A stretch of DNA of 45,202 nucleotides from Akkermansiaceae bacterium UBA5020 (GTDB lineage: Bacteria; Verrucomicrobiota; Verrucomicrobiia; Verrucomicrobiales; DEV007). Below, piece after piece: positions 9,246 to 18,194 of the stretch (its first letter is position 1; every line of letters begins with the position of its first letter). A program made the position numbers and the translations under genes. The stretch spans positions 67,397-112,598 of the forward strand of contig DGXY01000075.1 in assembly GCA_002396885.1 (NCBI GenBank). The letters are read 5' to 3'. Under the pieces are notes generated by a model. It ran no database searches. It had not been told where the DNA came from and saw only the letters and a list, made by a program, of their open reading frames with translations.

Positions 9246-11890
9246 TTCGCGAAGAGTGGACTCGCGACGATCTGCTCGATGATCGTGCGCAGTCCGTGTT
9301 GCGAGGGTTTGGTTTTGGAAAGGATCGCTTCGATCTCATCGCGATCGCCGAATCGCGGGGCGTGCCCGGTGGCGTAGGTAAGGAATTGGCGGACGACGTT
9401 TCGGGCGAGGGCGTCTTCATCCCTCAGCAGCAGGGCGCGCAGTTCGTTGATGTCCTTGAACGTGCTGCCACCGATGAGTTCCCCGCTGGCATCGACCTGC
9501 GGGCCGAGCCGCATCTTCACGCGATTCCTGAGGGCCGCGCTTTCGCTCACGATCTCAAGGGTCGGCTCCTCGACTGTCTTGGCTTCCTTTCCTTGACCGA
9601 CACGAATCATCTTGGGCTTCCCCGCGAGGCGATAGTGATCTCTCCACCCGCCGATGGCGTCGAAGTTTTCCAGTGCGAACCCCGGTGGATCCATCCTGGC
9701 GTGGCAGGAAGCACACGCGGCATCGGCACGGTGCTTCTCAATCATCTGACGGATGGTGACAGCGCCGGTGGCATCGGGCTCGACGGCAGGGATGTTCGGC
9801 GGCGGGGGCTGACGCGGGATTCCGAGGATGCGCTCCATGACCCACACACCCCGATGCACGGGAGAAGTCGCGGTGCCATTGGCGGTGACCTTCAGGACGG
9901 AGGCCTGGGTGAGCAGCCCGCCGCGAGGCGAACCGGGAGGGAGCTTCACCTCGCGAAACTCGCTGCCGGTCACGCCGCGCAGGCCGTAGAGTTCGGCGAG
10001 GCGTTGATTGACGAAGACTGTCTCGCCCTGGATGAGGGCGCGCACGCCGAGATCACGTTCAAGCATCCGGCGGAAATCGCCACGTGTCTCGGCCAGCATC
10101 GAATCGTGCAGCCATGCATCGTATTCGGGATAAAGCGCTACGTCGGGCGTGGTGAAGTCGATCTTCTTCAGCTCGATCCATTCATCGAGGAAATGCTCGA
10201 TGAATCGCGTTGAACGAGCATCGGCGAGGAGGCGCTGCACCTGCTTTTTCCGGATCTCAGGTTTCGAGAGTTCACCCTGTGCGGCGAGCCGGAGCAGTTC
10301 GTCATCGGGCGGCGCATTCCAAAGGAAATACGACAGTCGCGAGGCGAGCGCGTAGTCGCCGGGCTCGAGCCCCAGCACGAGGAAATCCGGCGAGCAGAGA
10401 ATCGACTTGTAGCCGGCAAGCATCGCAGACTCGAAGCTGGCACCACCCTTCATCTGGCTCTCGGCGATGACGGCGTAGCTCTCAATGTCCGCCACGGTGG
10501 CGGGGCGTCGGAAGGCCTGCGTCGCAAAGCTCGCGAGCAGCGGCCTGGGATCGGCACCAGCAGGAGTGACGCCAAACAACTGCCGCTGGCTCGCCGGTGG
10601 CCATTCATCCACGAGCGGGCCTTCCACTTCGAACCAATCGAATGCCACAGCCGGCCCCTCGTAGGCGCGAATGCCCTCGCTCGTGCCGGAGTTCCTCGCG
10701 CCAACCGCAGGCAGTCCCATGGCATGAAAGGAAACTCTCTCATCCGGATTCAGCCACACTTTGAACTCGTGGACCTTCGGTTTGAGAGACGGCACATCGA
10801 AGTAGCCGATTGGTTCGCCGTTGAGCGAAGCGCGCACGACCTGGGCCGCCTCCGCATTTCCGTAGAGCTCGACATTCTCCATCCATTCCCGCTCTGGCGT
10901 TTCCTCAGCGAGACGAGTGTATTCCCATTCGCCGGCGGCATTCTTGAAATACGGCTTGTCGAAGGTGTTGAACTGGCGCACGAGACCGCGCTTCGACACC
11001 TCGGCACGTGTGCGCATCCAGCGAAGGCTCCATGCAGAAAATCTCACACGATACCAGCCGCTCACCGGCGGCTTGAAACGATCTGGCTGGAGCCCCTGCG
11101 GCTGAACTCTCCCGATGACGCTGGTGAGCAACGCCACGGAGTCTGCCTCACCTTCGAATCGCGCCCAGCGGACGACGTTGCGGATGTCGGTCTCGGGATT
11201 GCCTGTGATGGATGTCGTGAGGCCGGGGGCAAGTTCACGGCCCTTTAGCGGCACCGCGCAGTGCACCCGGATGGCTCCGAGCACGGTGCGCTGCTTCGCC
11301 GCGGGCTCGCGCCAGACCTTGGTTTCCGGCTTTTCACCATCCTTCACCAGGGCCAGGTTCAGCGCGACATCCGCGGCCTCCAAGTATTTGCCAACGAGCA
11401 CCGGTGAGAAGTCGAGCGCACCGCCCACCTTGTCGAACCCGGCCTGCTGTCCATCCTCGGGCAGCAATTCCTTCACGCGCAACAGCGGCAGATGGAGCAG
11501 GTCGCGCAAGGTGCTCTCATACTCGACGCGGTTCATGCGCCGCACCGCTTCGAGCGGCTGCTTCGACTCCGCCTCCATCAACGAGGTGCGCAGTTCATCC
11601 AGGAAAGCCACACGCTCAGCGGTCTCAGGCTGGTCCGCCTTCTTCGGCGGCATTTCGCCTTTCAGCACTCGATCAAACAACAACACGAGGCGATTCAATT
11701 GATCGCGGTCCGGCTTCGCCACGGAAAGCTGATCCACGCGCAGGTTGCCCTTCTGCACATCTGCATCGTGGCATTCTGCGCAGTGTTGATCCATGAACTT
11801 GCGGGCGCCGGGAGTGAAGTCCGCGGCATGGAGCGCGGTCCGCGGAGCGAGCAGCAGGGCCGTGAGGATTACGATGGAGGGCTTCATCAT
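9242..11890 (-). CDS. DUF1587/1592/1588/1585 cytochrome c protein
   Basis: About 882 residues from the MM start at 11890. An in-frame ATG at 12001 would add 37 residues that spoil the signal peptide. The signal (LTALLLAPRTALHAAD) is followed by CAECH at about 37-41 and a DUF1587-like RRMNRVEYESTLRDLLHLP. A long middle region may hold a carbohydrate-binding-like beta domain. DUF1592 follows (SRLSYFLWNAPPDDELLRLA), then DUF1588 with CASCHARMDPPGFALENFD, and a C-terminal DUF1585 (LLRDEDALARNVVRQFLTYA). Two CxxCH motifs suggest a multihaem exported protein. Downstream coupling to DUF1552 is by a 4-bp overlap. The family has no proven reaction. Confidence 0.9.
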   Translation of the reverse strand: MMKPSIVILTALLLAPRTALHAADFTPGARKFMDQHCAECHDADVQKGNLRVDQLSVAKPDRDQLNRLVLLFDRVLKGEMPPKKADQPETAERVAFLDELRTSLMEAESKQPLEAVRRMNRVEYESTLRDLLHLPLLRVKELLPEDGQQAGFDKVGGALDFSPVLVGKYLEAADVALNLALVKDGEKPETKVWREPAAKQRTVLGAIRVHCAVPLKGRELAPGLTTSITGNPETDIRNVVRWARFEGEADSVALLTSVIGRVQPQGLQPDRFKPPVSGWYRVRFSAWSLRWMRTRAEVSKRGLVRQFNTFDKPYFKNAAGEWEYTRLAEETPEREWMENVELYGNAEAAQVVRASLNGEPIGYFDVPSLKPKVHEFKVWLNPDERVSFHAMGLPAVGARNSGTSEGIRAYEGPAVAFDWFEVEGPLVDEWPPASQRQLFGVTPAGADPRPLLASFATQAFRRPATVADIESYAVIAESQMKGGASFESAMLAGYKSILCSPDFLVLGLEPGDYALASRLSYFLWNAPPDDELLRLAAQGELSKPEIRKKQVQRLLADARSTRFIEHFLDEWIELKKIDFTTPDVALYPEYDAWLHDSMLAETRGDFRRMLERDLGVRALIQGETVFVNQRLAELYGLRGVTGSEFREVKLPPGSPRGGLLTQASVLKVTANGTATSPVHRGVWVMERILGIPRQPPPPNIPAVEPDATGAVTIRQMIEKHRADAACASCHARMDPPGFALENFDAIGGWRDHYRLAGKPKMIRVGQGKEAKTVEEPTLEIVSESAALRNRVKMRLGPQVDASGELIGGSTFKDINELRALLLRDEDALARNVVRQFLTYATGHAPRFGDRDEIEAILSKTKPSQHGLRTIIEQIVASPLFAK

Positions 11891-11997
11891 GATGTCAGCG
11901 CTTGAGACAACTCGGAGCGATGGGTTGCCTGGTGATGCCGGGGCCTTGCCATTGGACTTCGAGGTCGGTGAAAATGGGAGGGAGGAACCGGCATGTC
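11891..11997. other. Intergenic spacer, sigma operon to DUF1592-type gene
   Basis: A 107-bp spacer between the anti-sigma-like gene and the DUF1592-type gene. It is GC-rich, and I see no repeat, RNA, terminator or confident promoter in it. The same strand and short length make read-through likely. Confidence 0.4.
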
Positions 11998-13020
11998 TCA
12001 CGGCAACGCTTCGTTCCGCTGATTCGGCGCCGCCTTGCGAATGTTGACGGAGGCGCGGACCTCATCCACGAAGTGCCCGGCGAAAGTCACGTGGTCCGGC
12101 AGTGGTGACTGGCTCTTGCCGCTCGCAGACATGGGGCTGAAGGAGACCTTCAACAGCACCCTCTCCGTCCCCGGCGGCAGGAGCAGCCGTGTGGAGGCCC
12201 TCTGCCAGGTGGCGGGGTCGCGATCCAATGGACGACACAAGCCGACGCTATGGGCCAGCGCGTCGTCCATCAGACTTTCTTCCGTGGGAAGCTGTGGGCC
12301 AAGTGCCCAAAGGGTCACCGCTCCCTCATAGCGCTCTGCTTCCAGGAAAGGCGCTGTATTCAAGAGAGCCGAAAGAGTGAACACCACCTCGCCGCCGTTG
12401 GCCTCGCGCAAAAAAGGCCGCACATCGACGCCACGCATCAGATCGCCCTGAACACTCGGCTTTGACGACGTCTTGCCTTCGAAATCGGAACGCAACACGC
12501 GGGCCATCTTCATTCCCTGGACTGGCTTCACACCATCATACCTCTCCACGATCTCCGAGTAATCCCCGCTCCATAGGTTCACCTCCTGCGGTATGCCCGT
12601 CATCAACGGCGCAGGTCCGCTTTCAAAGCTTTCCTGAAAGAGCGAAACCACTCTCTCCAACGAACGCACCACACCGAAACCAAACACCACGGAGGTGCAA
12701 AACATGCCGACCATGATGCCCGCCGCCGCCGCCGTGAGGGGACGCCATGCGAACCAGCGCGTGCTCGTGCGCAGCGGTGTCTCCGCCTTCGGAGCAGGCT
12801 CCAGCAGGGCCACGATGGTGTCATCGCGCAAACGACTGATCAGCGCCTGCTCATCCACCATCAGCCGCGCCACGGTCGAGCGCGCATCAGGGTTCTCGCG
12901 CAGCAACGTGTTCAGTTCGGATCGCGCAGAGGTGTCATGCGTATCGCGCACGGCTTGCAGCAGATGCAGCAGGCGTTGCTCCAGTGAGCGATGCGATGAT
13001 GAAGAATCGTCGTGTTTCAT
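11998..13020 (-). CDS. Membrane anti-sigma-like protein
   Basis: 340 residues from the ATG at 13020, which overlaps the sigma-factor stop as ATGA. An in-frame ATG at 13050 lies inside the sigma gene and is less likely. The N-terminal ~85 residues are charged and helical (SLEQRLLHLLQAV, ARSELNTLLRENPDARSTVARLMVDEQAL), resembling cytoplasmic anti-sigma or FecR-type regulators of PVC bacteria. One transmembrane segment follows (about residues 92-118, TAAAAGIMVGMFCTSVVFGFG), then an extracytoplasmic domain of about 220 residues. The C-terminal part is predicted beta-rich and unrecognised. By position it should sequester the co-encoded sigma factor and sense an envelope signal. The role is inferred from gene order and topology, since no zinc-binding anti-sigma motif is seen. 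Confidence 0.75.
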   Translation of the reverse strand: MKHDDSSSSHRSLEQRLLHLLQAVRDTHDTSARSELNTLLRENPDARSTVARLMVDEQALISRLRDDTIVALLEPAPKAETPLRTSTRWFAWRPLTAAAAGIMVGMFCTSVVFGFGVVRSLERVVSLFQESFESGPAPLMTGIPQEVNLWSGDYSEIVERYDGVKPVQGMKMARVLRSDFEGKTSSKPSVQGDLMRGVDVRPFLREANGGEVVFTLSALLNTAPFLEAERYEGAVTLWALGPQLPTEESLMDDALAHSVGLCRPLDRDPATWQRASTRLLLPPGTERVLLKVSFSPMSASGKSQSPLPDHVTFAGHFVDEVRASVNIRKAAPNQRNEALP

Positions 13021-13541
13021 GAGGACGGATGGAGTTGACGTTGAATGCACTCACTGAGTTGTTCGCGGAGGCGTAGCAGGGTCATCTTCACCGCACTCTC
13101 GCTACGCTGCGTGGCGGTGGCGATCTCGCGCACGGTGCGGCCTGTCAGGTAATGCGCGTGCAGGATGCCGCGTTGCTCCACCTTGAGCTTCCGCATGCAG
13201 TTTCCCAAAGCCTCGCGCCGCTCCTCAAACTCCGCTGCGGCCACCTCCGTCTCCTGCGCCATAGCCAGCACGACATCCTCGTCAAAGACCAGCCGGTCGC
13301 GCATCCGGTCGCGGATGTGCGAGAGCACCGTGAACCGCGCCACCGCAAACGCCCAAGGCAAAAACTCCGTCTCCGCATCCCAGTCCGCCGCCTTCTCCCA
13401 CAGCTTCACACACGTTGCTTGCAAAGCCTCCCGCGCATCCTGCCGGTTCGCCAACTGCGCATGACAAAACGCCTCCAACGCCGGTTGATGCCGGGTCAGT
13501 GCCGCGATAAATCGCGCTTGGTCAAAGTCAGGTCGTGCCAT
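13017..13541 (-). CDS. ECF sigma-70 factor (Rhodopirellula/Verrucomicrobium type)
   Basis: 174 residues. Sigma region 2 is recognisable (DAREALQATCVKLWEKA, then FLPWAFAVARFTVLSHIRD at about 60-78). Region 4 (about 138-162) has a helix-turn-helix (TVREIATATQRSESAVKMTLLRL). Size and wording match the sigma-70 subfamily typical of Rhodopirellula and Verrucomicrobium. It leads an operon with the membrane anti-sigma-like protein, and the DUF1592/DUF1552 genes follow, as in many PVC genomes. The 71 bp upstream should hold its promoter, but I cannot assign -35/-10 elements with confidence. Confidence 0.92.
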   Translation of the reverse strand: MARPDFDQARFIAALTRHQPALEAFCHAQLANRQDAREALQATCVKLWEKAADWDAETEFLPWAFAVARFTVLSHIRDRMRDRLVFDEDVVLAMAQETEVAAAEFEERREALGNCMRKLKVEQRGILHAHYLTGRTVREIATATQRSESAVKMTLLRLREQLSECIQRQLHPSS

Positions 13542-13612
13542 GTCACGAGGGGAATTCCGTGAGCGGCCTGAACGGTCACATTTTTCTCCTCAATCGAGGA
13601 AATGAGGGTTGG

Positions 13613-15328
13613 CTATGGCGTGACGGCTCCCTTCACTGGCAGCACAATGCGCGAGAGTGCGCCTGGCTTGTGATGCACCTGCTCGGTGGCAATGGCGGTT
13701 TTGCTGCTGGTGATGCCTTCGGCGGTGTTGGAGTTGCGATCGTAGAGGGGGAAGTCGGCGCCGCTGATGTCCACGCGGAGTTGATGGCCTTTGGCGATGG
13801 TGGCGGCGACGGGGCCGAGATCGACGGTGATCTCGTAAACTTGGCCGGGCTTCATCAGTTCGGGTTTTAGCAAGGAAGTGCGATAGCGACCGCGCAGGAT
13901 GCCGCGCGCGATGTTTTGCGCGAAGCCATCGGGATGCACGTCGATGAGTTTCACGGCCCAGTCGGCATCAGGCGTATCGGTGCTGACGTGGAGCTTGGCC
14001 TCGGCGTTTCCGGCGAAAGTGAGCGGCGCTGTCATCGGCTCGCTGGTGTAAACGAGCACGTCGTCGCGGTCCTCGATGGCGCTTTGATCGACGGGGCCCC
14101 AGACGGCGGCTTTGATGGGGCGTGCTTCGGTGATGGGGGTGGAGGGTGTGGGATTCGCAGGATCGGCGCGGAAGGTGTCAGCTGTTTCGTCTTGATCCGG
14201 TGCTTCGCGAGTGAGGCGACCATTCCCTTTGCGTGTGTTGGCCTTGCCGTCGGAGCGCAGGAAGAACGGAGTCTCCTTGAAACCATCCGGCGGCCAGCTT
14301 TGGGCATCTTGCCAGACATTGTCGCCCATGGAGAAGTAGCGCACGGGCGGAAACGGCTTCGCGAGTGCGGCGGGGTCTTGTTTGAGATGCCGGTCAAACC
14401 AGTCGAGCTGGATGGCGAAGAGATCCACAGCGGCATCGGGTCCGAACTCGACGTCGGCAACCTTGGTTTTACCAACGGTGCCATGATCCCATGGGCCGAG
14501 GATGAGACGCTGCTGTTGGCGGGTCTTTTCATCCCGCGCCTGCTTTTGCATGATCATGAAATTGTCCACCGACTCGCGGGAGAAGAAGTCGTAGTAGCCG
14601 ACGACATGTAGCGCCGGGAGTTGGAGTTCAGGAAGACTCGAGGTGAGATCGAGGCGCGTCCAAAAGCCATCCGGCTGGGGATGCGTGAGGAAGGCATCAA
14701 GCCACGGCATCTCCCAGCCGATGGCGCTATCGACCTCACCGAGCGGCAGGCGAAGGAGGGCCTTATCAAAATCGTTCGGCTTGGCACCCTCCGGCTTGGG
14801 CGAGTTGCCCGCGATCCAACCCGCGATAAGCGAGAGACGCACGGAGCCGCCGAGGTAGAGATTGCGATAAAAACTGCTCCACGTGGCCTGCGGGGCGATG
14901 GCGGCGAGTCCGGGCGGATTCTCTGCCGCGGCCTGCCACTGCACCGCGCCCACATACGAGCCGCCCATCATGCCCACGCGACCGCTGCACCAAGACTGGC
15001 GCGTGATCCACTCGATGGTGTCGTAGCCGTCCTGTCCCTCGTTGTTGTAAGGCGCAAAGTCCCCCGACGAGCCGAACTTTCCCCGGCAATCCTGCGCGAT
15101 GAAGATGTAGCCGGCCTTCGCCCATTTCTCACCCGTGCCTTTTTGCTTGGTGCGGTCATACGGCGTGCGGGTGAGGATGACGGGAGCCTCTTTGACCGAG
15201 TCATCGCGATAGAGATCGGCGGTGAGCGTCACGCCATCGCGCATCGGGATGGTGATCGTTTCGGTTTTGACCTCGGCGAAGGCGGAAGTGGCGAACAGTA
15301 GGGAAAGCAGGAGCAGGGATGGTTTCAT
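13613..15328 (-). CDS. CocE/NonD family alpha/beta hydrolase
   Basis: 571 residues with a signal peptide (LLLLSLLFATSAFA). It has an X-Pro dipeptidyl-peptidase (S15)-type alpha/beta hydrolase domain: PMRDGVTLTADLYRD, IAQDCRGKFGSSG, and the nucleophile elbow GGSYVG with Ser at about 124. VVGYYDFFSRE and LGPWDHG supply the likely acid and His. The C-terminal ~200 residues form the PepX_C jelly-roll (TFRADPANPTPS, GQVYEITVDLGPVAATI, VDISGADFPLYDRNSNT). Relatives hydrolyse esters or acylated substrates, including beta-lactam acyl groups; the natural substrate here is unknown. Its ATG overlaps the stop of the DUF1549/1553 gene at 15325 by 4 bp, so it is coupled to that system and may be a de-acylating partner. 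Confidence 0.9.
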   Translation of the reverse strand: MKPSLLLLSLLFATSAFAEVKTETITIPMRDGVTLTADLYRDDSVKEAPVILTRTPYDRTKQKGTGEKWAKAGYIFIAQDCRGKFGSSGDFAPYNNEGQDGYDTIEWITRQSWCSGRVGMMGGSYVGAVQWQAAAENPPGLAAIAPQATWSSFYRNLYLGGSVRLSLIAGWIAGNSPKPEGAKPNDFDKALLRLPLGEVDSAIGWEMPWLDAFLTHPQPDGFWTRLDLTSSLPELQLPALHVVGYYDFFSRESVDNFMIMQKQARDEKTRQQQRLILGPWDHGTVGKTKVADVEFGPDAAVDLFAIQLDWFDRHLKQDPAALAKPFPPVRYFSMGDNVWQDAQSWPPDGFKETPFFLRSDGKANTRKGNGRLTREAPDQDETADTFRADPANPTPSTPITEARPIKAAVWGPVDQSAIEDRDDVLVYTSEPMTAPLTFAGNAEAKLHVSTDTPDADWAVKLIDVHPDGFAQNIARGILRGRYRTSLLKPELMKPGQVYEITVDLGPVAATIAKGHQLRVDISGADFPLYDRNSNTAEGITSSKTAIATEQVHHKPGALSRIVLPVKGAVTP

Positions 15329-18186
15329 TCGAGGTAGAGGAGTTCGTTCGCGTTCAGCAGTGCGCGGCAGAAAGACGCGGTGCCTTGCGTGGCGATGAGT
15401 TTGGTGGCGGCTTCGTGTTCTTTCCCGCTGGGCTCGCGCTGCAAGGTGAAACGATAGGCTTGCTTCACGGCGTCGCCGGCTTGAATGCGGTTGGCGAGGG
15501 CGCTGGCCATTTCGAGGGTGAAGCTGTGATTGAGCAGGGTGAGAGCTTGAAGCGGCGTGGTGGTGTTCGCGCGCTTCGGAGCGGCGAAGGCGATGTCGGG
15601 GAGGTCGAAGTCAGTGAGCACATCGACGACGCTGGCGCGTGCGTTTTGGTGATAGACGGCACGGCGGTAGGTTTCGGGGCCATGCCTATCAAGCGGGAAA
15701 TAGGTGCAGACGTTGTTCTGCGTGAATTTGTAGAGCCGGAAGCCGGGGCCGCCCGTTGGCTCCAGTTGCAGCTTGCCGGCGACGGAGAGCATCGTGTCGC
15801 GCAGTTCCTCCGCACTCAGGCGGCGCGGAGGGAAGCGCCAGAGCAGGCGCGCGTCCTTGTCTTCCATTGCGGCTTCGGGGCGATGGGTCGCGCTTTGCTG
15901 ATAAGTCTGCGAGAGCAGGATTTCGCGATGCAGCGGCTTCAAACGCCAGCCATGAACGAGAAGGCGCGTTGCAAGAAAATCGAGGAGTTCGGGATGCGTG
16001 GGTTTGCTGCCGAGGAAGCCGAAGTCGCTCGGCGTATCGACGATGCCGGTGCCGAAATGCCATTGCCACACGCGGTTCGCGAGGACGCGCGTGGTCAGCG
16101 GGTTGTCGCTGCTCGTGATCCACCTCGCGAGCGCGAGGCGTCGCTCACCTTCGTCGGCATTGGGCTTCAGCGCATAGGGTTTCGTGACTTGATCGAGCAC
16201 GCTGAGGCTAGCCGGGGCGACCACTTCACCGGGCTTCATGGGGTCGCCGCCCTTCTGAAGATAAGTCGGCTCCGTTGGCTGCGTGGGTGGCAGACCTACC
16301 CAGACTTGCTCCAGCTTGGGCACCGAGTTGAGCTTGGATTGCACGACGGCAATCTGTTCCTCCAGTGCCGCGAGTTTTCGCTCATCATCCGCAGTGATGA
16401 CCTCGCGCCGCACACGCTCGATGCCGTGAGCGGGCGTCCATGGCTGGCGGTCCGCGCTGCTGGCGACGGTCTCCCACTTCGTGCCATCGAGCGAGACCTG
16501 GATGTCGTATTCGCAGGGGGTCGCGCCCTGAGCCTTGTCCTCAATTCCTTTGCCCTTGGCGTTGCTGAAACTGATACGGTCGATGGTCTCAGCCTGCGCG
16601 AGAGTGATGGTGAGTTCCGCCGGTTCTCCGATGAACCATTGCTCGCCAAACTGCCCGTCGATGGTGAACTGCGGTCCGTAGGCCTCGGGGAAATCCTCCG
16701 CCGTGGCAGACCGCGCGCCTTCGGCCTTCGCACCGTTGCCGGCGAGGGCGACGTTGCGGGCTTCGGCACCGCTGCTCCACACTTCAAACTCGGTGAGCCG
16801 CCCGGATCCGGCTTTGCCAGACACGCCTTTCGCACCGCCCTTGGGGTTCGTAGTCAGCGCGTGGATGACAAATTTGATGTGACGCGCCTGAACGGGCGCA
16901 AAGCGCTCCTCCGTCTGCTGCGGGTCAATCTTGGGCCTCGTGAAATGGCGCGTCGCCATCTCGGACTTTGCACGTGCGTCGATGCCGTCGTTCAGCGCGT
17001 CGAGTTCGGCGGTGAGCGCGGCCTTATCCTCGTTGAGCGGCTTGGTGGCGGCGGCAAAGGCGGCCCGTTGTTCAGAGGTGGCGACGACGCGGCGACCGTG
17101 CTTGATACCCTCGAACGCGGACTTGATGCGGTAGTAGTCCCCGGCGGGAATGGGGTCGAACTTGTGGTTGTGGCAGCGGGCGCAGTTGATGGTGAGGCCA
17201 AGGAATGCGCCGCTCGTCGCCGTGACCATATCATCGAGCGTGGCGGCGCGGATGTTCGCCTGTGCGACCTTGTCCTGATTGCCGACATCGTCGTAAGGCC
17301 CGGCGACGAGGAAGGCGCTGCCGATTTCGACCGCCGGATTGTCCTTGCCAATGACATCCCCCGCAAGGTGCTCGGTGATGAACTGATCGAACGCCTTGTC
17401 GTCGTTGATCGACTTGATGACGTAGTCGCGAAACGGCCAGAGATCATCGATCACGAAGTTGCGCTCGAAGCCGTTGCTCTCACCGAAGCGAATCACATCC
17501 AGCCAGTGACGCCCCCATCGCTCTCCGTAGCGCGGAGAAGAGAGCAGATGATCCACCAGTGCTTCAACGGCTTGGCGCGGATTCGCCCGATGCGCTTTCA
17601 CAAATGTCTCCACCTCCTCCACCGTCGGCGGCAGCCCGATCACGTCGTAGCTCATGCGACGGATGAGCGAGCGTGGATCAGCCGGCGGATTCAGCGTGAG
17701 CTTCTTCTCCGCGAGCTTGGCGGCGACAAAGCCATCGATGTCGTTGTGCGCGAATTGCTTGGCGAGCGGCTGGAGCGACCACCACGATTTGTCCCCGCGC
17801 TTCGCCTCGATCTTCGCGCCATCGCGTGGATCGGGCGCGCCCATTTTCACCCACGTCACGAGGTCCGCGATGACGGCTTCCGGCAGCTTTGGTTTCTTCG
17901 GCGGCATCTCCATGTCTTCCTCGAGATGCTGGACCGTCAGGAGGAGCAGACTGTCTTCCGGCTGGCCGGGAACGACGGCGGGCTCGCCGCTGTCGCCTCC
18001 TTTCTCCCATCCCGCCTTCGAGTCGAGATAGAGATTGCCCTTGAGCTTTTTCGCCTCGGCACTGTGGCAGGAGTAACAATGCTCGACGAGCACTGGACGC
18101 ACTTTTTGCTCAAAGAAGGCGATGCCTGCCGGATCAGCGGCGAGCGCGGATGACGAGGCGAGAAGTAGGATCGCGAGCGGTTTCAT
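15325..18186 (-). CDS. PSCyt1/DUF1549/F5-8C/DUF1553 cytochrome c protein
   Basis: 953 residues. A signal peptide precedes a cytochrome c domain with CYSCH at 37-41. DUF1549 (RRMSYDVIGLPP, GRHWLDVIRFGESNGFER) ends in CARCHNHKFDPIPAGDYY. Unlike the other two paralogues here, an F5/8-type-C (discoidin) carbohydrate-binding-like domain is inserted between DUF1549 and DUF1553 at roughly residues 410-580 (ARHIKFVIHALTTNP, FTIDGQFGEQWFIG, CEYDIQVSLDGTKWETVAS). DUF1553 follows (RVLANRVWQWHFGTGIVDTPSDFG). The inserted domain suggests direct binding to a glycan. It starts 8 bp after a DUF1501 gene, in the reversed DUF1501-first order, and overlaps the CocE hydrolase gene by 4 bp. Confidence 0.92.
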   Translation of the reverse strand: MKPLAILLLASSSALAADPAGIAFFEQKVRPVLVEHCYSCHSAEAKKLKGNLYLDSKAGWEKGGDSGEPAVVPGQPEDSLLLLTVQHLEEDMEMPPKKPKLPEAVIADLVTWVKMGAPDPRDGAKIEAKRGDKSWWSLQPLAKQFAHNDIDGFVAAKLAEKKLTLNPPADPRSLIRRMSYDVIGLPPTVEEVETFVKAHRANPRQAVEALVDHLLSSPRYGERWGRHWLDVIRFGESNGFERNFVIDDLWPFRDYVIKSINDDKAFDQFITEHLAGDVIGKDNPAVEIGSAFLVAGPYDDVGNQDKVAQANIRAATLDDMVTATSGAFLGLTINCARCHNHKFDPIPAGDYYRIKSAFEGIKHGRRVVATSEQRAAFAAATKPLNEDKAALTAELDALNDGIDARAKSEMATRHFTRPKIDPQQTEERFAPVQARHIKFVIHALTTNPKGGAKGVSGKAGSGRLTEFEVWSSGAEARNVALAGNGAKAEGARSATAEDFPEAYGPQFTIDGQFGEQWFIGEPAELTITLAQAETIDRISFSNAKGKGIEDKAQGATPCEYDIQVSLDGTKWETVASSADRQPWTPAHGIERVRREVITADDERKLAALEEQIAVVQSKLNSVPKLEQVWVGLPPTQPTEPTYLQKGGDPMKPGEVVAPASLSVLDQVTKPYALKPNADEGERRLALARWITSSDNPLTTRVLANRVWQWHFGTGIVDTPSDFGFLGSKPTHPELLDFLATRLLVHGWRLKPLHREILLSQTYQQSATHRPEAAMEDKDARLLWRFPPRRLSAEELRDTMLSVAGKLQLEPTGGPGFRLYKFTQNNVCTYFPLDRHGPETYRRAVYHQNARASVVDVLTDFDLPDIAFAAPKRANTTTPLQALTLLNHSFTLEMASALANRIQAGDAVKQAYRFTLQREPSGKEHEAATKLIATQGTASFCRALLNANELLYLE

Positions 18187-18194
18187 GGCAACGG

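Noticed and set aside
13574..13597. Possible rho-independent terminator (TCCTC AATC GAGGA hairpin)
   Set aside because: The stem is only 5 bp. The run of T lies on the plus-strand left side, which is the wrong side for terminating minus-strand transcripts.
15319..18153. Very long open frame on the plus strand (over 900 codons)
   Set aside because: It lies opposite the DUF1549/1553 gene. The protein has no domain sense and reflects high GC at third positions of the minus-strand gene. The same holds for other long plus-strand frames here, for example at 3383-4606, 22984-24498, 32296-33810, 40386-42038 and 42626-44029.
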